A stretch of DNA of 43,828 bases, from positions 1 to 43,828 of the forward strand of contig JAILPZ010000054.1 of NCBI GenBank assembly GCA_024699225.1, read 5' to 3'. Below are positions 16,002-23,848 of the stretch, piece after piece (the first letter of the stretch is position 1; each line of letters opens with the position of its first letter). Under the pieces are notes generated by a model. That model did not search any database, was not told the origin of the DNA, and saw only the letters and a program-made list of their open reading frames with translations. A program made the translations under genes and the position numbers. The stretch is from Sphaerochaetaceae bacterium. GTDB lineage: Bacteria; Spirochaetota; Spirochaetia; Sphaerochaetales; Sphaerochaetaceae.

Positions 16002-16041
16002 GACCGACAGCTGAGCAAACACAGTTGTCGGTCTTTATTTT
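16002..16041 (+). terminator. Intrinsic terminator
   Basis: GACCGACAGCTG pairs with CAGTTGTCGGTC (12 bp, one G-T) around an 8-nt loop and is followed by TTTATTTT. It lies 30 nt after the Lar-like gene. Confidence 0.92.
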
Positions 16042-16059
16042 GTGAAGTAAAATTAATAT

Positions 16060-17220
16060 ATGTCAAAAGAGAAAGAAACTATCTATAACATTCTTGATTA
16101 TATGGACTGGAGAGGAGACATTCTCCCGACAGATTTGCCGTATTCGGATGTCGATTATGTAATTTTTTCAGAGCTTGTCTATGCACCGCTTGAGAATCTT
16201 AAGGATTTTAAGGGGAAGGCTATCAAAACTCTGGTAAATGAGATTTATCCTGAAGTTCTTACTGACAAGGTAGGATTTCTGCTAAAGACCAGATATGACC
16301 TGTGGCAGAAGGTGCCCAAAGCTGCAAGATTTGCAGATGTTAAGCTGGAAGATTTTGTAGCTAATTTTGAACCTGAAAAATCAAAACAGTTTGCAGTAGC
16401 TTTGTTCTCATACAACGACGAGGCTGTTGTGGCATACAGGGGAACAGATTCAACAATCGTTGGCTGGAAGGAAGATATGATGCTCAGCTTTGAGGTTCCG
16501 GTTCCGGCTCAGGCAGATTCAGTTGCTTTTCTGGATAAGGTTATAGACAGCAAAAAGTATAAGAAGATTTTTCTTTGCGGACACAGTAAGGGCGGCAATC
16601 TGGCCAAGTATGCTGCAACCATGTGTAAGGACCAGAGTAAAATAAGCGGTATTTATGACTACGACGGTCCGGGTCTTGATGAAGCCTCATTAAAGAGCCA
16701 GAGGTGGGACAACATTAAGGGAAAGATTAAGGGCTTTATCCCCGAGTCTTCTGTTGTTGGTCTTCTTCTCGGAAGAGGAACAAAGAACAGTGTAGTCAGA
16801 AGTGAAAGCGTCTCCGTTATGCAGCACAATCCGTTCTACTGGCATGTTTTGGGAGGCCGCTTTATACTGGCAGACGAGACAACTCTTTCAAGCCGCGCAA
16901 TTGATATGGCCTTGCATGATTTTCTGGACAAGCTTTCAAATGAAAGAAGAAGGATTCTGGTTGAGACTATTTTCGGGCTTCTTGAGTCTACCGGAGCGAG
17001 GGAGTTAAAACAGCTTCCTTCATGCATTGCCAAGAATTTTTCGGAAGTTAAAAAGATGTACGAAAATGTTCCTGAAGAAGACTGGGAAGCCATGAAAGAA
17101 ATGTGGGAGATGTTCAGGCACAGCGGTGGCTACAGCGTCAGAGCCATTTATGACAGAGATGTGGCTCCGGAGCTGGAGCATAAGTTCTCAGAACTTTTCA
17201 AAAGTAAAAAAGAAAAATAA
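16060..17220 (+). CDS. Mbeg1-like (DUF2974) alpha/beta-hydrolase
   Basis: 386 aa. The lipase-type nucleophile elbow GHSKGGNLAKYA (~175) plus YRGTDSTIVGWKEDM and YDYDGPGLDE are characteristic of the Mbeg1-like family of predicted lipases/esterases found in gut bacteria. No signal peptide is visible, so it is cytoplasmic. Catalytic Ser is in GHSKGG; Asp and His partners are plausibly in YDGPG and downstream HxxL segments, but I cannot assign them firmly. The terminator just upstream and a short A-rich leader imply its own promoter in about 20-60 bp. Substrate unknown. Confidence 0.8.
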   Translation: MSKEKETIYNILDYMDWRGDILPTDLPYSDVDYVIFSELVYAPLENLKDFKGKAIKTLVNEIYPEVLTDKVGFLLKTRYDLWQKVPKAARFADVKLEDFVANFEPEKSKQFAVALFSYNDEAVVAYRGTDSTIVGWKEDMMLSFEVPVPAQADSVAFLDKVIDSKKYKKIFLCGHSKGGNLAKYAATMCKDQSKISGIYDYDGPGLDEASLKSQRWDNIKGKIKGFIPESSVVGLLLGRGTKNSVVRSESVSVMQHNPFYWHVLGGRFILADETTLSSRAIDMALHDFLDKLSNERRRILVETIFGLLESTGARELKQLPSCIAKNFSEVKKMYENVPEEDWEAMKEMWEMFRHSGGYSVRAIYDRDVAPELEHKFSELFKSKKEK

Positions 17221-17242
17221 TAAATAAGAATAGGGAGTAATG

Positions 17243-18292
17243 ATGGAATATCAGAATGATCAGAACGGCTACAACGGCCAGAACGGTGGGCAAAACTACT
17301 ACAGGCCGCATTTTAAAAAGCCGAATTTTAAACCGATTAAGATAAGACCGGCATTTATAGTCTGGGGAGTTATTTTCCTGATTGTGCTCATCGGAGTTTT
17401 TTCTTCCATGTACATGGTTGACCAGACAGAGCAGGCTGTGGTTCTCAGACTCGGTCAGTATTTAAAGACTGTGGGCCCGGGCCTTCATGCAAGAATTCCG
17501 TTTGGAATAGACACGTATAAGAAGGTGGCGACACAGACTGTTCAGACTCTTACCTTCGGGTACAGGGCTACTGCGGCAGGAGACGGGATTAAGTCTACAA
17601 AGTACAGCTATTCGGACTACACAAGTGAGTCCACCATGCTCACCGGCGATTTGAATATTGTTGATATTCAGTGGATTGTACAGTACAAGGTTGATGACCC
17701 GTATAAGTGGCTTTACAACGTTGGCAACAACGGCCAGACAATCAGTGACGTCTCAAGATCTGTCGTAAACCAGCTTGTAGGCGACTTGCCCATACTCAGT
17801 ATCATGACAAGTGAAAGAACCTCCATTGAGGTGGAAGCCGAGCAGATGATGCAGGAAATACTTGATTCCTATGATATGGGAATAAGAATTGTAACTGTCA
17901 AGCTGCAGGACATTGTCCCGCCGGAGGGGGACGTCCAGGATGCATTTGAGGACGTCAACAAGGCTATTCAGGACATGAACAAGCTGATTAATGAAGGTAA
18001 GGAAAACTACAACAAGGTTATTCCTTCTGCACAGGGTGAGGCCAGTAAGCTCATTCAGCAGGCCCAGGGCTACGCTGCTGAGCGTGTAAATACTGCACAG
18101 GGTGATGTGGCCCGTTTTGAGAGCGTGAAGGCTGAGTACGAAAAGAATAAGGATATTACGGCCAGAAGGCTTTACCTGGAGACTATGGAAGAAATTCTCA
18201 GCGACAGCACAGGTGGCACGCTTACAATAATTGACAGGAATCTTGAGAACTTCCTTCCGGTAAGTGATCTTCAGGCAGGAGGTGCAAAATGA
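17243..18292 (+). CDS. hflK: HflK, SPFH-family modulator of FtsH protease
   Basis: 349 aa from the second of two adjacent ATGs. AGGGAG lies 5 nt before 17243 but only 2 nt before 17240. A Gly/Asn/Gln-rich N-terminal tail (~30 aa) is followed by a single membrane anchor (FIVWGVIFLIVLIGVF, ~45-65), then an SPFH/band-7 domain (VDQTEQAVVLRLGQYL; PGLHARIPF) and a C-terminal coiled coil rich in Gln/Ala/Glu (EASKLIQQAQGYAAERV). HflK and HflC form a large membrane cage around FtsH and tune its protein quality control. The stop overlaps the hflC start by 4 bp. Confidence 0.93.
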   Translation: MEYQNDQNGYNGQNGGQNYYRPHFKKPNFKPIKIRPAFIVWGVIFLIVLIGVFSSMYMVDQTEQAVVLRLGQYLKTVGPGLHARIPFGIDTYKKVATQTVQTLTFGYRATAAGDGIKSTKYSYSDYTSESTMLTGDLNIVDIQWIVQYKVDDPYKWLYNVGNNGQTISDVSRSVVNQLVGDLPILSIMTSERTSIEVEAEQMMQEILDSYDMGIRIVTVKLQDIVPPEGDVQDAFEDVNKAIQDMNKLINEGKENYNKVIPSAQGEASKLIQQAQGYAAERVNTAQGDVARFESVKAEYEKNKDITARRLYLETMEEILSDSTGGTLTIIDRNLENFLPVSDLQAGGAK

Positions 18293-19278
18293 GTGCAAAG
18301 ACAGCAAAAAAAGCCAGTGTGGCCGTAACAATCATAATTATTGCAGCAGTTGTTATTTTTCTCATTATTGCCAAGCCTTTCTTTATTCTCAACGAGGGCG
18401 AGCAGGCTGTTATAACCCAGTTTGGTAAGATTGTCAGAGTTGAGAAGGAACCGGGTCTTAAGTTCAAGACTCCGTTTGTTGATACAGTTACAAAGTATTC
18501 TGCAAAAATCCTCTCATGGGATGGAGATGCCCAGAGAATTCCTACAAAGGAAAACCAGTTTATCTATGTGGATCCGACAAGCCGCTGGGTTATTACCGAC
18601 CCCGCACTTTTCTACGAAACTGTAAACACTGTTGATACAGCCCAGCTGAGGCTGGATGATATACTTGATTCAACAGTCAGAACCGTTATTTCTGAAAACT
18701 ACCTCAACGAGGCTGTAAGAAGTACAAACAAAATTAATGAGATATCTGTTGTTGAAGAGGTTTCAAATCTTGAGAACCTGGAAGATGCCGAGCGCCTGAG
18801 GACCTTAACTGTTTCTTCTGTCCAGCAGGAGAATATCAAGGTTGGTAGAGAGGGTCTGTCAGAGAGAATGCTTGAACTGGCCAGCAGCTACACTGAGCAG
18901 TACGGAATTAAGCTTGTAGATATTATCATCCGCCAGATCAGGTACTCAGACGACCTTACAGAGAGCGTCTATCAGAGAATGATTAAGGAAAGAAACCAGA
19001 TAGCAGAGGCCTACAGGTCTTACGGACGCGGCCAGCAGGCTGAGTGGGAAGGTAAAACAGAGAACGAGAGAATGGCAATTCTTTCTCAGGCCTACGCCGA
19101 AGCTGAAAAGATTAAGGGTGTGGCCGACGCAGAGGCTACACGCATCTACGCTGAGGCTTACAGTGAAGACCCTGAGTTCTTTGAGCTTTGGAGAACTCTT
19201 GATTCTTACAAGAAGACCATTCCTGTAATGGATAAGGTCCTGACTACAGATATCAGCTATTTTGACCTGCTGTACTAA
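18289..19278 (+). CDS. hflC: HflC, SPFH-family partner of HflK
   Basis: 329 aa, the normal size. N-terminal membrane anchor (SVAVTIIIIAAVVIFLIIA), SPFH domain beginning FFILNEGEQAVITQFGKIVR and PGLKFKTPFVD, then a Glu/Ala-rich helical tail (AEAEKIKGVADAEATRIYA) typical of HflC. Coupled to hflK through ATGA, so a 1:1 complex is expected. Followed 18 bp later by a transporter gene on the same strand, perhaps in the same transcript. Confidence 0.94.
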   Translation: MSAKTAKKASVAVTIIIIAAVVIFLIIAKPFFILNEGEQAVITQFGKIVRVEKEPGLKFKTPFVDTVTKYSAKILSWDGDAQRIPTKENQFIYVDPTSRWVITDPALFYETVNTVDTAQLRLDDILDSTVRTVISENYLNEAVRSTNKINEISVVEEVSNLENLEDAERLRTLTVSSVQQENIKVGREGLSERMLELASSYTEQYGIKLVDIIIRQIRYSDDLTESVYQRMIKERNQIAEAYRSYGRGQQAEWEGKTENERMAILSQAYAEAEKIKGVADAEATRIYAEAYSEDPEFFELWRTLDSYKKTIPVMDKVLTTDISYFDLLY

Positions 19279-19296
19279 GAAAACAAGGAAGTGAAA

Positions 19297-20514
19297 ATGA
19301 GCGGTTTTTTCAGCAGGAAGAATTTGTTTTTAAGAGTTGCCGCAGGTTTCATCCTGGGCATACTTATGGGTCTTCTTTTGCCTGAATTCAGCATACAGAC
19401 AAAGGTTGTAGGGACCATTTATCTGAATCTGATAAAGCTCATGATCATTCCGGTTGTTTTCTGCGCGGTGTTCTGCGGAATAACAAGCATAAAAGATACG
19501 AGCATGCTGCGCCGCATAGGAATAAGAACCATAGTTCTGTATGTTCTTATGTTTGTATCAAGTTCGTTTATAGCCCTGGCCATTGCCTACATGATAAGAC
19601 CCGGCAGGAATCTGAACCTGGCAAACGTCCAGTATACGGCAGGTCTTGCAGATTTCTCTGTAAGTTCATTCCTTCTGCAGATAGTGCCCACGAATATTGT
19701 AAGTGCCATGGCAAGCGGCAGCACAATAGGGGTAATTTTGTTTACTATTGTGTTTGCCATAGCCGTACTTGCCTTGGGAGAGAAGGGAAAGCCTGTAACT
19801 GAATTTATGAACAGCCTCTCTCAGGCCTTTTTCAAAATGCTCGGGTACTTTATGGAACTCTCTCCTCTGGGAGTTATGTCCCTTATGGCCTTTTCTGTTG
19901 CCACATACGGGGCAGGCATTTTCAGTTCTCTGGCAAAATATATACTGTGCTGCTATATAAGCTGTATAGTTGTATTCTTCCTTGTAATGGTTCTTCCGGC
20001 CTGTCTGTATACAAAGATCAGTCCCAAAAAGCTTCTTAAGGGGTGCGGGAAAATATCTTTGGTAACACTTAGTACAACTTCCAGTGCGGCAACACTTCCT
20101 ACAACAATTGACGTTAGTGTAAAAGACCTGGGAGCGCCTCAGAATATAAGCGGCTTTACTCTTCCTCTCGGGTGTACCATAAACATGTGCGGAGGAGCCT
20201 GCTCGTTTGCATGCCTGGCCCTTTTTGCCGCAGATGCATACGGACTTCAACTATCCTTTTCTACAATATTACTGATGGTTGGAGCTGCAACACTGATTAA
20301 CATGGCAGCTCCCGGAATTCCGGGCGGCGGTATAGTGCTCGGTGCTTCGTTTTTGTCTCTTTTCGGGCTTCCGTTTGATATAATGGGGCTCATAAGTGGT
20401 TTTTACAGGCTGCTGGACATGGCCTTTACTACAATCAACGTTGAAGGTGATGTGACAGCAAATCTAATTATCTCTAAGAGCGTAGGGATGTATGAAAGCC
20501 CTAAGGAGGAATGA
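19297..20514 (+). CDS. Dicarboxylate/amino-acid:cation symporter (DAACS family) with altered signature residues
   Basis: 405 aa from the ATG at 19297 (AAGGA 7-8 nt upstream; the GTG at 19291 is too close). Multiple membrane segments, the Ser-rich HP1 region (SLVTLSTTSSAATLPTT), and TM7/HP2/TM8 order match glutamate-transporter homologues. Two key motifs differ. The usual NMDG of TM7 is NMCG (CTINMCGGA), and TM8 reads LDMAFTTINVEGD where acidic-substrate carriers have an Arg (LDMGRT..NV.GD). In known structures the Asp of NMDG helps bind sodium and the TM8 Arg binds the substrate side-chain carboxylate. Glutamate or dicarboxylate is therefore unlikely, and a neutral substrate or altered coupling is suggested. 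Confidence 0.88.
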   Translation: MSGFFSRKNLFLRVAAGFILGILMGLLLPEFSIQTKVVGTIYLNLIKLMIIPVVFCAVFCGITSIKDTSMLRRIGIRTIVLYVLMFVSSSFIALAIAYMIRPGRNLNLANVQYTAGLADFSVSSFLLQIVPTNIVSAMASGSTIGVILFTIVFAIAVLALGEKGKPVTEFMNSLSQAFFKMLGYFMELSPLGVMSLMAFSVATYGAGIFSSLAKYILCCYISCIVVFFLVMVLPACLYTKISPKKLLKGCGKISLVTLSTTSSAATLPTTIDVSVKDLGAPQNISGFTLPLGCTINMCGGACSFACLALFAADAYGLQLSFSTILLMVGAATLINMAAPGIPGGGIVLGASFLSLFGLPFDIMGLISGFYRLLDMAFTTINVEGDVTANLIISKSVGMYESPKEE

Positions 20515-21027
20515 ATGTTCTCAGATTTGGCAAAAGCAAGATTCAGTGTCAGGAAGTTTGACGGAAGGCGTGTGCCCAAGAAGAAACTTCAGAAAATCCT
20601 TGAGGCGGGGAGAGTAGCTCCTACGGCAAAGAACAACCAGCCTCAGAAGGTTTATGTTCTTGAAAGCAAGGAGGCTATTGAGAAGATCAATAGTGTTTGC
20701 TCATGCATCTACGGTGCCTCAACCGTTCTTGTTGTCTGTTACGACAAGAATCTTATCTGGCACAATTCACTGGATGAAAAAGTAAACAGCGGACAAATTG
20801 ATACCTCCATAGTTCTTACTCACATGATGCTGGCTGCCCAGGAAGAGGGCGTTAACTCATGCTGGGTCTGCTACTTCAACCCTAAAGAAGTGTCACAGGC
20901 TCTGAATCTGCCCGACAACGTGGTTCCCGTGTCTCTTATGCCTCTAGGATTTGCTTGTGAGGGCGTAGTTCCATCTCCAAATCACACCAGTATAAGGGAC
21001 GCAGAAGAGACAATTATAAGAATGTAG
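20515..21027 (+). CDS. Nitroreductase-family FMN oxidoreductase
   Basis: 170 aa, the compact form of the family. FMN-binding N-terminus ARFSVRKFDGRRVPKKKLQKI, then EAGRVAPTAKNNQPQKVYV; C-terminal GVNSCWVCYFNP and VSLMPLGFA, where the phosphate-contacting Arg/Lys and Gly are normally found. The start codon follows the transporter stop directly, with AGGAGGA upstream. FMN-dependent NAD(P)H oxidoreductases of this type reduce varied electrophiles; substrate unknown. Confidence 0.9.
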   Translation: MFSDLAKARFSVRKFDGRRVPKKKLQKILEAGRVAPTAKNNQPQKVYVLESKEAIEKINSVCSCIYGASTVLVVCYDKNLIWHNSLDEKVNSGQIDTSIVLTHMMLAAQEEGVNSCWVCYFNPKEVSQALNLPDNVVPVSLMPLGFACEGVVPSPNHTSIRDAEETIIRM

Positions 21028-21103
21028 GAAGGGCATTTTCATCCTGAATCTGTTTCAGGAGGTAGGAAAACTGGAAAATGGCAGTTTCATTGATGAACTA
21101 TGT

Positions 21104-21454
21104 TTGTTGATAAACGTGTCGCTTGTGGGGTCTAAGCTTTTTACCCGGGCAAGACAGGCAACAGGCTGTGCCGGAAAAGAGCTTTGTATCCTCACCGTAA
21201 TAAGAGGGGAAGAAGATTATACCTGTCCCCGGTCGGTTCTGCTTCATAAGACCGGGATGAAGCGTTCTAATTTATGCACAACCCTCAAAAAGTTGGAAGA
21301 GAAGGGACTAATAGAGAAAGGAAAGATGATTCGTCTTACAGAAAAAGGCAAGGAGAGGCTTTTGGAACTGGAAGACTATTATCGTGTTATTTTCTTTGAA
21401 GAAGATTTTTATTCCAAAATAAAAAAGCATTTATTAACAAACCGGATTCTGTGA
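21104..21454 (+). CDS. MarR-like winged-helix transcriptional regulator (start uncertain)
   Basis: 116 aa from TTG at 21104. The wHTH core reads CILTVIRGEEDYTCPRSVLLH, GMKRSNLCTTLKKLEEKGLI, then the wing KGKMIRLTEKGKERL. It is short for MarR and lacks part of the first dimerisation helix. The same frame stays open upstream, and a CTG at 21071 lies 8 nt after a strong AGGAGG (21057-21062); starting there adds 11 residues that extend the first helix. A local repressor/activator role for the nitroreductase or the following permease is plausible. Ligand unknown. Confidence 0.75.
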   Translation: MLINVSLVGSKLFTRARQATGCAGKELCILTVIRGEEDYTCPRSVLLHKTGMKRSNLCTTLKKLEEKGLIEKGKMIRLTEKGKERLLELEDYYRVIFFEEDFYSKIKKHLLTNRIL

Positions 21455-21493
21455 TGCTGGCTTACTACAAGGCAAAAGTGCTAAAGTAGGGAC

Positions 21494-22249
21494 ATGCAAA
21501 CAGTAATCTTGTGTATTCTGATTTTCTCAGCGGGTTTTATTGACGCAATTGCCGGTGGCGGTGGTCTTATAAGCGTAGCCTCCTACATGGCCTGCGGTCT
21601 CTCAGGCGCCTATGCACTGGGAACCAACAAGTTCAGTTCAGTTATAGGCTGCAGCGTCTCGTCAGTTAACTACATAAGAAGCGGCAACTACCATCTGCCG
21701 TCGCTTTTGCCTTCCTTTGTGACAGCTTTAGCCGGAGCTTTTGCCGGTAGCCGCCTTGCTGTTCTCATAGACCCTGATGTCTTCAGTCTTATCCTGCTAG
21801 GCGCCACACCGGTCCTTCTGGCCCTTGTTCTGGTCAACAAAAACTTTGACCGCTTCATACGCGAAAAAACCACAGCCCAGTATATCCTCTTTGGCGCCCT
21901 TATCGGCACGCTGGTCGGCTTCTACGACGGCTTTTATGGCCCGGGAGCCGGCATGTTCATGCAAATAGGCTTTATTACCCTTACAGGCCTTGAAGCCCGT
22001 AAAGCCGGGGGCAACGCCCGCCTGGTAAATCTTGCCTCCAACCTTGCTGCTGTTGTTACCTTCATTTCTGCAGGCACTGTTGTCTATCGCCTGGCCATTC
22101 CGTGTGCCGCCTGTTCTGTTTTAGGCAACTTCCTCGGCAGCCGTCTGGCAATCAAGAAAGATGTGAAGGTAATACGTCCGGTGATGGTTGTGGTTGTTAT
22201 TCTTCTCTTCCTGAAGGTCCTTCTCTCTTATCTGGGAATTATTGATTAA
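21494..22249 (+). CDS. TauE/SafE-family membrane permease
   Basis: 251 aa, about eight hydrophobic segments. N-terminal signature FSAGFIDAIAGGGGLISV and second-half repeat FYDGFYGPGAGMFMQIGF are typical of the family, which exports or imports sulfite, sulfoacetate and similar organosulfur anions. AGGGA precedes the ATG. The exact substrate cannot be assigned. Its last codons overlap the -35 of the tRNA-Ala promoter. Confidence 0.9.
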   Translation: MQTVILCILIFSAGFIDAIAGGGGLISVASYMACGLSGAYALGTNKFSSVIGCSVSSVNYIRSGNYHLPSLLPSFVTALAGAFAGSRLAVLIDPDVFSLILLGATPVLLALVLVNKNFDRFIREKTTAQYILFGALIGTLVGFYDGFYGPGAGMFMQIGFITLTGLEARKAGGNARLVNLASNLAAVVTFISAGTVVYRLAIPCAACSVLGNFLGSRLAIKKDVKVIRPVMVVVVILLFLKVLLSYLGIID

Positions 22250-22270
22250 ATTGGACTTTGGTGCTACTAT
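22242..22270 (+). promoter_or_regulatory. Sigma-70-type promoter for tRNA-Ala
   Basis: TTGATT (22242-22247) and TACTAT (22265-22270) are separated by exactly 17 bp and end 12 nt before the tRNA 5' end. The -35 lies in the last codons of the permease gene. Confidence 0.7.
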
Positions 22271-22282
22271 CAGTAGCAGTTA

Positions 22283-22355
22283 GGGGTCATAGCTCATCTG
22301 GTAGAGCGTCTGAATGGCATTCAGAAGGTGGGCAGTTCGAGTCTGCTTGGCTCCA
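22283..22355 (+). tRNA. tRNA-Ala, anticodon GGC
   Basis: 73 nt without encoded CCA. Acceptor GGGGTCA pairs with TGGCTCC and includes G3-U70, the alanine identity pair. D-loop with AGCTCATCTGGTAGAGC; anticodon stem TCTGA/TCAGA with loop ATGGCAT gives anticodon GGC; T-arm GGCAGTTCGAGTCTGCT; discriminator A. It is followed by its own terminator. Confidence 0.95.
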
Positions 22356-22362
22356 AACCAGA

Positions 22363-22388
22363 AGCATCACGACCTGTGGTGCTTTTTT
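22363..22388 (+). terminator. Intrinsic terminator after tRNA-Ala
   Basis: AGCATCAC and GTGGTGCT form an 8-bp stem (one wobble) around GACCT, followed by six T. Confidence 0.9.
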
Positions 22389-22405
22389 ACTTTAAGGGGT
22401 AAAAA

Positions 22406-23194
22406 GTGAAAGGATTTAGGAAAATAATAGTGATGGCTTTTATGGCCTGTCTGTTTGCTGTTCCGGCACAGGAAAACAGGTTTTCTGTTACTCCTCTTTT
22501 AACCTACCAGCACCTGTATGTTGAAGATGAGACTTTAGACTACTCAAGTCTCGGTCTTGGAGCCGAACTCTCTCTTGAGCACATGATCAACAATACTGAC
22601 TTTTTAGGTCTTACCGTTTCCTACGAGAGATATTCCTTCAAGGACTTCTACTCCTTCCACGATTTTAAGGCCGCTCTTACAAGTCGTTACCTTCTTATCC
22701 CTTATGGTAAAAACGAATCTCCGGTTCGTCTCTACAGGACCCTTGGAGCCGGTGCAGACTACGTTATGCGTGAAGACGGCAAAAACACTCTTTACTTTCT
22801 TATGAATGCAGGTCTTCAGCTTGCAATCAGGCAGACAGAGAAAACCGAGTTCAGGGCCAAGGCAGATATAGGTGTTACAACCAAAGGTACTGCTAACGCT
22901 CTTAACGCCTCATTTGGTGTTCTCTATTCAATCTCTCTCGGAGGCTCTTCTTCAAAACAGAAGACAGAAGAGAAGTCCCACATGGAAAAGACCATTGTGG
23001 TTCCACCTGTAATAGAAGAGATAAAACAGATAGAACCAGTAGAACAAACAGAACAAATAGAACCAACAGAACACGTTCATTCCCTTATTACCGGCTACAG
23101 CATTCTTGAAAGCACAGAAACCAAACGCGGCTACAGATGCTACATCTGCTCAGAATGCGGCTTAATCTGTGAGATTATGGAGCCTGGTAAATAA
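22406..23194 (+). CDS. Exported beta-barrel-like protein with C-terminal zinc-ribbon-like tail
   Basis: 262 aa from GTG at 22406, with AAGGGG 6 nt upstream. Residues 1-22 form a signal peptide (KKII-type basic start, hydrophobic MAFMACLFAV, cut near PAQ). Residues ~25-190 alternate hydrophobic and polar residues with many aromatic ends (LGAELSLEHM, LGLTVSYERY, ALTSRYLLIPY), like a small outer-membrane barrel. A Glu/Pro/Thr/Gln-rich linker (IEPVEQTEQIEPTEH) follows, then HVHSLITGYSI and GYRCYICSECGLICEI, giving a CxxCxxC-plus-Cys/His cluster. I do not recognise a named family. A metal-binding tail on an envelope protein is unusual; function unknown. Confidence 0.7.
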   Translation: MKGFRKIIVMAFMACLFAVPAQENRFSVTPLLTYQHLYVEDETLDYSSLGLGAELSLEHMINNTDFLGLTVSYERYSFKDFYSFHDFKAALTSRYLLIPYGKNESPVRLYRTLGAGADYVMREDGKNTLYFLMNAGLQLAIRQTEKTEFRAKADIGVTTKGTANALNASFGVLYSISLGGSSSKQKTEEKSHMEKTIVVPPVIEEIKQIEPVEQTEQIEPTEHVHSLITGYSILESTETKRGYRCYICSECGLICEIMEPGK

Positions 23195-23215
23195 TACTTA
23201 ATACGGTCTGATTTG

Positions 23216-23244
23216 GGCACTGCGAAAGCGGTGCCTTTTGTTTT
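23216..23244 (+). terminator. Intrinsic terminator
   Basis: GGCACTGC and GCGGTGCC form an 8-bp stem with a GAAA tetraloop, followed by TTTTGTTTT. It ends the transcript of the zinc-ribbon-tailed protein. Confidence 0.9.
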
Positions 23245-23267
23245 CTCAAATATTTTTTCTCTTTTTT

Positions 23268-23305
23268 AACAAAGCTTGAGCACTTTGCGGCGTCTTATAG
23301 GGTGT
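23268..23305 (+). promoter_or_regulatory. Candidate ECF-type promoter, second copy, abutting a start codon
   Basis: AACAAAGCTT, GAGC, ACTTTGCGGCGTCT, then TATAGGGTGT and ATG. It matches 14893-14920 at 24 of 28 positions with the same internal spacing. CGTCT ends 10 nt before the ATG at 23306, which again implies a leaderless transcript. It drives the barrel/caspase-lipoprotein pair. Confidence 0.55.
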
Positions 23306-23848
23306 ATGAAGAAAAAAGTGATTTTGATTTCTTTCATCTTTTTCTCTGCCCTCTGTCTCCAGGCTCTTCCCCTGGAGGCAAGGGGCGCTTACTCCCGCAA
23401 TCTTTCATACATAGAGTATGAGGAGTCTCCCTCTGTCTGTATTGGAGATTCGGTTTCCCTGTTTGCAGGCTACAGGGCTGAAACATGGAGTGCCGGAGCG
23501 GAGGGTTCTGTTTGTTTTCTTCAGGAGGCAAAGAACTTTAATACCTACCAGGCCCTTGGAGATTTGGGCGGTTTTTCTCTCTTGTTTGATCTGTGTTACA
23601 GGGGAGAGGGTGTAAGAGCTTCCTTAGGCTGCGGACTTTCTTTCTACAGTCCGGATTTTGACAGAAACAACTTCTTCTCAATGGCATGCGTAAAAAGTGA
23701 GATCCAGATGAAAGTAGTGGAGAAAAAGAATTTTTCTCTTCATGCAGGTCTGTCTTTAAAGGCAGAGACCGGGGGCTTAAGAAAAGCTCTTAGCCTCGGT
23801 TTTGTTACAAGTTTAATTTATGGCGGTAGTCCCGGAGGCATTAAGTGA
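23306..23848 (+). CDS. Small exported beta-barrel-like protein
   Basis: 180 aa from ATG 23306, where a clear signal peptide begins (KKKVILISFIFFSALCLQAL). An upstream TTG in the same frame would put ten residues before it and is rejected. The mature part has alternating strands such as SLFAGYRAETWSAGAEGSVC and VRASLGCGLSFYS, consistent with an outer-membrane barrel of about eight strands. No named family recognised. Its stop overlaps the GTG start of the caspase-fold lipoprotein (GTGA), so the two are probably translated together and may act together at the envelope. Confidence 0.72.
   Translation: MKKKVILISFIFFSALCLQALPLEARGAYSRNLSYIEYEESPSVCIGDSVSLFAGYRAETWSAGAEGSVCFLQEAKNFNTYQALGDLGGFSLLFDLCYRGEGVRASLGCGLSFYSPDFDRNNFFSMACVKSEIQMKVVEKKNFSLHAGLSLKAETGGLRKALSLGFVTSLIYGGSPGGIK

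Noticed and set aside
22283-22388. tRNA-Ala as the attachment site of a mobile island
   Set aside because: I find no integrase gene and no repeat of the tRNA 3' end elsewhere in the window.
23276-23305. TTG start ten codons before the barrel protein's ATG
   Set aside because: It would lie inside the promoter-like element and place charged residues before the signal peptide.
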